Part shown: positions 14,697-19,775 of the stretch, piece by piece
Numbering within the stretch: position 1 is the stretch's first letter
Layout: each line of letters starts with the position of its first letter
Assembly: GCA_964516305.1 (NCBI GenBank)
Contig: CAZEZH010000055.1
Span: 1 to 19,775 of the forward strand
Source: Lamprobacter sp964516305
Lineage (GTDB): Bacteria; Pseudomonadota; Gammaproteobacteria; Chromatiales; Chromatiaceae
DNA length: 19,775 nucleotides
Reading direction: 5' to 3'
Notes under the pieces: generated by a model
Databases searched by the model: none
Seen by the model: only the letters and a program-made list of their open reading frames with translations
What the model was told of the DNA's origin: nothing
Translations under genes and position numbers: made by a program

Positions 14697-14717
14697 GCCG
14701 CCAATCAGGTTGGCAGC
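14697..14717 (-). promoter_or_regulatory. Hairpin upstream of rpmI, possible leader element
   Basis: An 8-base stem with one G-U pair (GCTGCCAA / TTGGCGGC on the minus strand) closes a 5-base loop 21 bases before the rpmI start. It has no T-run and is not a terminator. In E. coli the rpmI-rplT genes are controlled by L20 binding to structured RNA in this region; a similar role here is conjecture from position alone. Confidence 0.25.
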
Positions 14718-14806
14718 TTATTGGATACAGCGCATCGGAAGCCCGGCCCGAGCGCCGCGTATTGGCACGAGGTGTTTGCTAACCCAGAGTGCGAGTGCTT
14801 CTAGTG

Positions 14807-15325
14807 CTAGTGCTTCTTTGGCCCAAGCACCATGATCATCTGCCGCCCTTCCATCTGCGGCTGCTGCTCGACGATGCTGATCGCGGACAGATCGTTCTCG
14901 ACCCGCCGCAACAACTCGAGACCAAGCTCGCGGTGGGCGTGCTCGCGGCCTCGAAAGCGCATCGTGACCTTGGCCTTATCGCCCTCCTGCAAGAACCGGG
15001 TCAGGTTCTTGAGCTTGACCTGATAATCGCCGATATCGGTGCCAGGCCGGAACTTGACCTCTTTGACCTGAACCTGCTTTTGCTTCTTGCGCGCCTCGTT
15101 CTGCTTCTTTTTTTGATCGAACCGAAAACGTCCGTAATCCATCAGCCGACAGACTGGCGGGTCAGCGTTAGGAACGATCTCGACGAGATCGAGGCTGACC
15201 TCGGTCGCCCTCCGAATGGCATCAGCCAGGTCGAGGATGCCGACCTGTTCGCCGTCCTCGGCGATCAAGCGGACCTGTGGAACCGTGATCTCATCATTGA
15301 CGCGGTTGCGTTTTGGTGCAGCGAT
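14807..15325 (-). CDS. infC: Translation initiation factor IF-3 (AUC start)
   Basis: A 172-residue IF-3, which keeps subunits apart and checks the start codon and initiator tRNA in the P site. The usual N-terminus (AAPKRNRVNDEITVPQVRLI) has no ATG, GTG or TTG in a suitable position. The frame begins well at ATC (plus 15323-15325), with a perfect GGAGGAA seven bases upstream (plus 15333-15339). A TTG 19 codons in would delete the conserved NRVNDEI segment and has no ribosome-binding site. The N-domain runs to about residue 75 (LVEIVPNADPPVCRLMDYGR), then a Lys-rich linker helix (KKKQNEARKKQKQVQVKEVK), then the C-domain ending GRQMIMVLGPKKH. Non-standard starts such as AUU let IF-3 repress its own mRNA in E. 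coli; AUC would work in the same way. Confidence 0.95.
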   Translation of the reverse strand: MAAPKRNRVNDEITVPQVRLIAEDGEQVGILDLADAIRRATEVSLDLVEIVPNADPPVCRLMDYGRFRFDQKKKQNEARKKQKQVQVKEVKFRPGTDIGDYQVKLKNLTRFLQEGDKAKVTMRFRGREHAHRELGLELLRRVENDLSAISIVEQQPQMEGRQMIMVLGPKKH

Positions 15326-15472
15326 AGCAGACTTCCTCCGAACTACAAAAAGATCGATAACAGCGCGATGGCTGACAGCCCCGGATCCAGTCCAGGACCA
15401 CCCCAGGACCCAACCTGGAACTCAGCACAAAGCGGCCCGTGACAACACGCCCCGACTGCCGCACATAACCGA

Positions 15473-15492
15473 GAGCCGAACAACAACGGCTC
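15473..15492 (-). terminator. Weak hairpin behind thrS
   Basis: A 6-base stem GAGCCG/CGGCTC with an 8-base loop stands 14 bases after the thrS stop. No run of T follows, so it is not a standard terminator. It may stabilise the thrS 3' end or be processed; some reading-through into infC is likely. Confidence 0.25.
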
Positions 15493-15506
15493 CCACCAGC
15501 GGTTGA

Positions 15507-17438
15507 TTAAGACTCAGCGGCCTCGCGCGCTCGCTGGGCAACCTCATCTGAGAGCCGCTCTGCCAGCGCATCGATAGCAACCACACCCAAGTCCACTCCT
15601 TGGCGATCACGGAGCGCCAGGGTTTGACTCTCCATCTCGCGATCGCCGACCACCAGCAGATAAGGCACCTTCTGCAGCGTGTGCTCGCGAATCTTAAAGC
15701 CGATCTTCTCGTTCCTCAAGTCGGCATCAACGCGGAACCCCTTGTCTCGCAAGACCTTAGCCATTTGATCAGCATATTCACGCTGATGGTCGGTAATGGT
15801 CAGCACCACCGCCTGCACCGGCGCCAGCCAGAGCGGCAGCGCGCCGGCGTAATGCTCGATCAAGATACCGATGAAACGCTCCATCGAGCCAAGGATGGCG
15901 CGGTGGATCATCACCGGCACCTCCTTAGCATTGTCCTCACCAATATAGTAGGCGCCAAGCCGGCCGGGCATCGAGAAGTCGACCTGGATGGTGCCACATT
16001 GCCAGGTACGGCCGATGCTGTCGCGCAGCGTGAACTCGATCTTGGGGCCATAGAAGGCGCCTTCGCCCGGCTGCACACGGAAATCCAGCCCTTTATCGCG
16101 CAGCGCCTGATCGAGGGCCGCCTCGCCCTTGTCCCAGAGATCATCACTGCCGACACGCTTCTCCGGCCGCAGCGAGAGCGCAAGCTCGATCTGATCGAAG
16201 CCGAAATCGTGATAGGTCTCGAACACCATCTCGATCAGCGTCGCAACCTCCTGCTGCAGCTGACCTTCAGTACAGAAGACGTGGGCGTCATCCTGGGTGA
16301 AGCGCCGCGCCCGCATCAATCCATGCAAGGTGCCAGACGGCTCGCTGCGGTGCACGATGCCAAACTCGGCGATCTTCAGCGGTAGGTCGCGGTAGCTCTT
16401 CAGACCCTGGTTGAAGATCTGGATGTGCCCCGGGCAGTTCATCGGCTTGATCGCGTAGTCGCGCTCATCGAGCTGCGTCGTGAACATATCCTCGGCGAAC
16501 TTCTCCCAATGCCCTGAACGCTCCCAGAGCGAGCGATCCAACACCTGCGGCGTCTCCACCTCCTGATACCCGTACTCGTCGAGCTTGCCGCGCATGTACT
16601 CCTCGACCTGGCGATAGATAATCCGACCCTTTTGGTGCCAGAACGCCATTCCTGGCGCCTCGTCCTGAAAGTGAAACAGATCGAGCTGTTTGCCGAGCTT
16701 ACGATGGTCGCGCTTCTCAGCCTCTTCGAGCCGACGCAAATAGGCCTTTAGCTCCTTCTTGTCGCGCCAGGCCGTGCCATAGATGCGCTGCAACATTGCG
16801 TTGCTCGAATCACCACGCCAGTAGGCGCCGGCGAGCTTCATCAACTTGAAGCCGTTACCGAGCTTGCCGGTACTTGGCAGATGCGGACCACGGCAGACAT
16901 CGAACCAATCCCCTTGGCGGTAGACCGAGACCTCCTCGCCCTCCGGGATGATGTCGTCGATGATCTCGACCTTGTAGTGCTCACCAAGGTCGCGAAACAC
17001 GGTCTTCGCCTGCTCGCGCTCCCAGACCTCACGCTCAATCGGCAGATCGCGCTTCACGATCTCCTGCATGCGCTGCTCGATTGCGGTCAGATCATCGGGC
17101 GTAAAAGGCTCATCGCGCGCGAAGTCGTAGTAGAAGCCGTTCTCGATCGCCGGACCGATAGTCACCTGCGTGCCCGGATACAGTTCCTGCACCGCCTGCG
17201 CCATCACATGCGCGGCATCATGGCGCAGCAGCTCCAGCGCATCCTCATCGCGACTGGTCAGGATCGCGATCTCGGCATCGTCTGCAACGGGGTAAGAGGT
17301 ATCGACCAATTGGCCATTCACCCGCCCCGCCAACGCCGCCTTCGCCAAGCCAGCGCCGATATCGGCGGCAATCGCTCGTACTGTGACAGGCTCGCCATAC
17401 TGTCGTTGAGAACCATCTGGCAAGGTGATCGTTGGCAT
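15507..17438 (-). CDS. thrS: Threonyl-tRNA synthetase
   Basis: A 643-residue enzyme that charges tRNA-Thr, nearly the same length as E. coli ThrRS (642). The frame is open up to 17525, but the ATG at 17436-17438 starts the family N-terminus MPTITLPDGSQRQYG, with AGAGG seven bases upstream. Domains: TGS (1-62), the editing domain with H73, H77 (HDAAH), C181 and H185 (DVCRGPH), the class II core, and the C-terminal anticodon-binding domain (from about 545, VVLTITDHQ...). The catalytic zinc ligands C334 (MNCPGH), H385 and H511 are all present at the same numbers as in E. coli. It heads the thrS-infC-rpmI-rplT-pheST-ihfA cluster. E. coli thrS is controlled by a tRNA-like operator; I see only a short GTGGC/GCCAC hairpin in this leader, too weak to call. 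Confidence 0.98.
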   Translation of the reverse strand: MPTITLPDGSQRQYGEPVTVRAIAADIGAGLAKAALAGRVNGQLVDTSYPVADDAEIAILTSRDEDALELLRHDAAHVMAQAVQELYPGTQVTIGPAIENGFYYDFARDEPFTPDDLTAIEQRMQEIVKRDLPIEREVWEREQAKTVFRDLGEHYKVEIIDDIIPEGEEVSVYRQGDWFDVCRGPHLPSTGKLGNGFKLMKLAGAYWRGDSSNAMLQRIYGTAWRDKKELKAYLRRLEEAEKRDHRKLGKQLDLFHFQDEAPGMAFWHQKGRIIYRQVEEYMRGKLDEYGYQEVETPQVLDRSLWERSGHWEKFAEDMFTTQLDERDYAIKPMNCPGHIQIFNQGLKSYRDLPLKIAEFGIVHRSEPSGTLHGLMRARRFTQDDAHVFCTEGQLQQEVATLIEMVFETYHDFGFDQIELALSLRPEKRVGSDDLWDKGEAALDQALRDKGLDFRVQPGEGAFYGPKIEFTLRDSIGRTWQCGTIQVDFSMPGRLGAYYIGEDNAKEVPVMIHRAILGSMERFIGILIEHYAGALPLWLAPVQAVVLTITDHQREYADQMAKVLRDKGFRVDADLRNEKIGFKIREHTLQKVPYLLVVGDREMESQTLALRDRQGVDLGVVAIDALAERLSDEVAQRAREAAES

Positions 17439-17520
17439 CTTGAAACCTCTCGATGTCAGTGGTGGCCGATACGAGGAGCCACTTGAATTAGGGACGACAG
17501 CCGCTAGGCGCCCGCCAGAA

Positions 17521-17578
17521 ACCAAAAACCGCCAGCCCTAGGTAACGGTGCGCAATGCGCGCCGGCCAGGGCTGACGG
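17521..17578 (-). terminator. Rho-independent terminator after tRNA-Val
   Basis: On the minus strand CCGTCAGCCCT (plus 17568-17578) pairs over 11 positions, one G-U, with AGGGCTGGCGG (plus 17529-17539). A TTTTT tract follows (plus 17524-17528). The loop contains a small inner hairpin (GCGCA/TGCGC). It stands about 45 bases behind tRNA-Val and ends that transcript, so thrS must start from its own promoter within 17439-17520. Confidence 0.85.
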
Positions 17579-17622
17579 CTCGGATGGCCCGGCACCGTCC
17601 ATGTTGCCGGCGACCGACTGTT

Positions 17623-17699
17623 TGGTAGGCGCGATTGGACTCGAACCAACGACCCCCACCATGTCAAGGTGGTGCTCTAACCAGCTGAGCTACGCGCCT
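17623..17699 (-). tRNA. tRNA-Val (anticodon GAC)
   Basis: A complete 77-base tRNA with encoded CCA (plus 17623-17625). The acceptor stem AGGCGCG pairs with CGCGCCT. The D arm is GCTCAGCTGGTTAGAGC. The anticodon stem CCACC/GGTGG encloses the loop TTGACAT, giving anticodon GAC, and the T arm is GTTGGTTCGAGTCCAAT. It decodes GUC and GUU. It is a single-gene unit with a terminator behind it (17521-17578) and a probable promoter in the spacer to tRNA-Thr. Confidence 0.97.
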
Positions 17700-17712
17700 G
17701 TCGAAGCCGTAC

Positions 17713-17741
17713 AGAATATATTGCCCCCCGAAGCTTGGCAA
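17713..17741 (-). promoter_or_regulatory. Probable promoter of tRNA-Val
   Basis: On the minus strand TTGCCA (plus 17736-17741) and TATTCT (plus 17713-17718) are spaced by 17 bases, followed by a GC-rich stretch just before the tRNA. An overlapping TATATT could serve as an alternative -10 at another spacing. The spacer between the divergent tRNAs is AT-rich, as expected for promoters. Confidence 0.5.
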
Positions 17742-17781
17742 GCAAAAATCACAAAAAAATCACCCGCCGCGCACAAAACCC

Positions 17782-17810
17782 TTGTGACCACAGAGCCGAT
17801 CTCTTAATAT
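17782..17810 (+). promoter_or_regulatory. Probable sigma-70 promoter of tRNA-Thr
   Basis: TTGTGA (17782-17787) and TAATAT (17805-17810) are spaced by exactly 17 bases. Transcription would start near 17817, about 30 bases before the mature tRNA. The leader contains a small GGTTG/CAACC hairpin that RNase processing would remove. Confidence 0.6.
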
Positions 17811-17846
17811 GATCGGCTGGTTGAAGCAACCAACCGCCCTCCTTTT

Positions 17847-17922
<76 letters not shown>

Positions 17923-18358
17923 AAATCAAGAATTTAGAGAAGCCCACTTTTCCGCCATCCGAGTGTGCCCCTGATTTGCCCCTTCGGTGCTGAAAATCAG
18001 GGATCGGCTCGGTGTTGCCCCAGGGCATCAAAAACCCGCAAGCCGAACCATCTGGCCAGGATACAGGTGGTGGTGATGGCTAAGCGCTGAGTTGCGTTGG
18101 TCCAGATATGGACTGGCAGTGCGGTTTTGGATTTAGAATCCCAATGCACAGTTTTGCGCAGTTACCATCAGTCGCTTGCAGGCGGGATTTCCCGCTTTGA
18201 CTGCTTGGCGCGGCCATCGTCCCTTGCCCACACCGAAGACAGGACATTGACTCAAGGTGTCCGCGCTGAGCTTGGTCGGTAATGGGTTAGCGGCCCACCA
18301 TGGCGAAGCAGGAACGCAGCCCGGCTGCGGCGCTAGAGGGAGGGTCTGGCTGGACTGT
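17923..18358. other. Gene-poor stretch between tRNA-Thr and the XRE-ImmA gene
   Basis: These 436 bases contain no reading frame with recognisable protein features. The frames present (for example a 96-codon one on the minus strand, 18133-18423, overlapping the end of the next gene) lack a ribosome-binding site and family motifs. A 9-base inverted repeat CCCTGATTT/AAATCAGGG spans 17969-18002 with a 16-base loop and no T-run. A 6-base one, GCGGGA-tt-TCCCGC, lies at 18182-18195. The stretch may be a decayed remnant of mobile DNA inserted at the tRNA, but no integrase, transposase or copy of the tRNA 3' end could be recognised. Confidence 0.4.
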
Positions 18359-19579
18359 TCAATCCGCTGGTTTTTTGTTGCTGTTTCGTCCCGGAAACGC
18401 GACCACCTCGGCGCGCTCCTCACGCACCGCCCCAGTCTTGAGCCTGGGCATCGGCAGCAGCTGCACTTGTTCGCGGCGGTTACTGAGCAAGCCTGCCGGC
18501 AGGCCGGCCAGGGCTTCGATGTCCTTCGGATGCAGGCGCAGCTCGGCCAGCAATTGGTCGACGCTGTAGCCGCCCTGAGTGAGCAGCAGTCGAATGGAGC
18601 GCTCCATCAGGCGTGGTTGCTCGAGGGCCAGGCGCTCGTCCTCGGGCTCGGCGCGCACCCAGCCGCGGGCGCTGGTGTATTTGAACAGGCGGCCGGCGTG
18701 CTCCTCGGTGATCAGCTCCAAGTCCTTGCAGCGATAGATCATGGCGCCGATCGAGACACCCCAACGTGGCTTGAGGGTGCGGAAGGCCTCGAGCGAGACC
18801 TCGGGTAGTTCGTTGACGAAGCCCTCGGCGGGCATCAGGAACGCACTGGCGAAGCGGTGCGCCTGGTTCTCGAGGATCTTGAACTCGTCGCGATGGGTCA
18901 GCGCGCTTTGATCAACCTGACGGTGCAGCACCAGATGGCCGAGTTCATGGGCGGCATCAAAGCGTGAGCGCACGGCGGTGCGTCTGTCGGCGGAGAGCAG
19001 CACATAGGGCCGATCGTCGGCCAATGACCAGTGCGAGACACCATCGATGGACGGCGCCGAGAACGGGCAACGACCGACCACGATCCCGGCATTCTCCATC
19101 ACCAGCAGCAGATCCGGGATCGGCGCCCGCCAGAGTCCCCACTGCTCGCGCAGTCGTGCAGCGGCGTCTTCGATCTCGCACTCCTGGAGCAGCCGAAAGT
19201 CCCCCCCGCCGAGATCGGGCACGTTCGGCCGCGGCAAATCGACCCAGTTCTGAAGGTCATGGCTGAGGCGCTGCAGCCAGAGCAGGTGCTGGGCGATGCG
19301 TTCGCGCGAGCGCTTTGTGGCGTTGGCCATGGAGCGAAAGAAGCGCGGGCGCTCGCCAGTCTCGAAGGGCTGGTTGAGGAAGTAGTCGCGCGGAACACGC
19401 AGAGACTGCGCGAGGGCCTCGAGCGCGGCCGGGTCGGGCGTTTGCTGGCCCGACTCCCATTTACTGAGTGTGGGCGCCGAGCGCTTGACGGCGGTCGCCA
19501 GGGCCACACGGGTGAGACCGCGAGCCAGCCGGGCTTGGGTCAGTTGGAGAGGCTGAAAGCCAGGAGTGCGTGCAGCCAT
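18359..19579 (-). CDS. XRE-family HTH and ImmA/IrrE zinc metallopeptidase regulator
   Basis: A 406-residue two-domain protein. The N-terminal XRE-type helix-turn-helix lies at about residues 11-66 (LQLTQARLARGLTRVALATA, then SAPTLSKWESGQQTPDPAAL). The ImmA/IrrE (COG2856, DUF955) peptidase domain lies at about 155-275, with zinc site HELGH at 211-215 (FDAAHELGHLVLH) and the likely third ligand Glu237 in ILENQAHRFASAFLMP. The C-terminal 130 residues match the tail common to long members of the family (YRCKDLELITEEHAGRLFKY). Proteins of this class cleave or inactivate repressors or partner antitoxins, or act as antitoxin-like regulators in mobile elements. The ATG has AGAGG eight bases upstream. 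The gene stands 22 bases behind an upstream frame on the same strand and is probably its co-regulated partner. Catalytic residues look intact; the substrate is unknown. Confidence 0.9.
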   Translation of the reverse strand: MAARTPGFQPLQLTQARLARGLTRVALATAVKRSAPTLSKWESGQQTPDPAALEALAQSLRVPRDYFLNQPFETGERPRFFRSMANATKRSRERIAQHLLWLQRLSHDLQNWVDLPRPNVPDLGGGDFRLLQECEIEDAAARLREQWGLWRAPIPDLLLVMENAGIVVGRCPFSAPSIDGVSHWSLADDRPYVLLSADRRTAVRSRFDAAHELGHLVLHRQVDQSALTHRDEFKILENQAHRFASAFLMPAEGFVNELPEVSLEAFRTLKPRWGVSIGAMIYRCKDLELITEEHAGRLFKYTSARGWVRAEPEDERLALEQPRLMERSIRLLLTQGGYSVDQLLAELRLHPKDIEALAGLPAGLLSNRREQVQLLPMPRLKTGAVREERAEVVAFPGRNSNKKPAD

Positions 19580-19601
19580 GCGCGTGGCCTCTGAACCTGA
19601 G

Positions 19602-19775
19602 TTAGTGACCAGACGCTTGATCGGCGCGGTCTTGGAGGAGCTTTAGGGTCGGCCGAGCGCGGTCGAGCGGACGGCTGGCATGCTCGGCATAGGCCGCGTA
19701 GAGCTGATCGAGCGTCTTGACCGATTTTCCCTTGACGGAACCGCCGAAATACCCCGCCACGACTGGGCTGGCGGG
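19602..19775 (-). CDS. C-terminal 57 residues of an unidentified protein (start beyond window)
   Basis: An open minus-strand frame enters from the right edge and ends at TAA (19602-19604). The visible tail contains VVAGYFGGSVKGKSVKTLDQ, then LYAAYAEHASRPLDRARPTL, and ends DRADQASGH; it is basic and probably helical at the end. I do not recognise a family. It ends 22 bases before the XRE-ImmA gene, and the ribosome-binding site of that gene lies between them, so the two are very likely one transcription unit. In such pairs the partner is often the regulated toxin or effector, or another regulator, but the sequence seen here does not decide this. No start is visible, which limits confidence that it is coding at all. 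Confidence 0.5.
   Translation of the reverse strand, partial: PASPVVAGYFGGSVKGKSVKTLDQLYAAYAEHASRPLDRARPTLKLLQDRADQASGH

Noticed and set aside
15600..16385. 261-codon plus-strand frame inside thrS
   Set aside because: Antisense to thrS, whose zinc ligands and motifs are complete; no independent signal.
17439..17525. 29-codon N-terminal extension of thrS
   Set aside because: The extension matches nothing in ThrRS, reaches into the tRNA-Val terminator, and the internal ATG has a good ribosome-binding site.
17969..18002. 9-base inverted repeat behind tRNA-Thr as a terminator
   Set aside because: The loop is 16 bases long and no T-run follows on either strand.
18133..18423. 96-codon minus-strand frame behind the XRE-ImmA gene, considered as a small partner gene
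   Set aside because: Its first part overlaps the end of the XRE-ImmA gene in another frame, it has no ribosome-binding site, and its composition (Pro/Arg/Trp-rich) looks non-coding. It remains a weak possibility only.

Overview
This is a GC-rich chromosomal segment of a gammaproteobacterium. Two gene blocks have the textbook gammaproteobacterial order: nadB divergent from rpoE-rseA-rseB-rseC-mucD-lepA (the order known from Pseudomonas aeruginosa algU-mucABCD-lepA), and thrS-infC-rpmI-rplT-pheS-pheT-ihfA-merR-tRNA-Pro. A [NiFe]-hydrogenase maturation gene (hypF) and the general sequence style would fit a purple sulfur bacterium (Chromatiales). That placement is an inference and cannot be proved from this window.

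Layout. Positions 1-4653 (minus strand) hold the extracytoplasmic stress block: the 5' end of lepA, the periplasmic protease mucD/degP, and rseC, rseB, rseA and rpoE. A good sigma-E-type promoter lies just upstream of rpoE, so the sigma factor probably drives its own operon, with RseA (anti-sigma), RseB (sensor/co-anti-sigma), RseC and MucD as feedback partners. Divergent nadB (L-aspartate oxidase, NAD synthesis) follows on the plus strand. It converges with a stand-alone hypF on the minus strand, which is interrupted by a 100-N assembly gap.

Positions 9458-17699 (minus strand) are the translation/nucleoid block, read from high to low coordinates: tRNA-Val(GAC) with its own terminator, thrS, infC (apparently starting at a rare AUC codon), rpmI, rplT, pheS, pheT, ihfA, a MerR-type regulator, tRNA-Pro(GGG) and a strong terminator. 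No pheM leader fits between rplT and pheS. PheT carries an unusual insertion of roughly 34 residues in its B5 region.

Positions 17700-19775 look like the start of an accessory stretch. A tRNA-Thr(CGT) on the plus strand, divergent from tRNA-Val, is followed by about 430 bases with no credible gene. Then comes a minus-strand two-gene unit: an XRE-HTH/ImmA-IrrE zinc metallopeptidase regulator preceded by the tail of an unidentified protein that runs off the window.

Most of the window is conserved housekeeping sequence and I do not see a convincingly new system. The places most worth a second look are the XRE-ImmA pair beside tRNA-Thr, the repeat-like sequence running into the hypF gap, the PheT insertion, the AUC start of infC, and several short tandem repeats in spacers.
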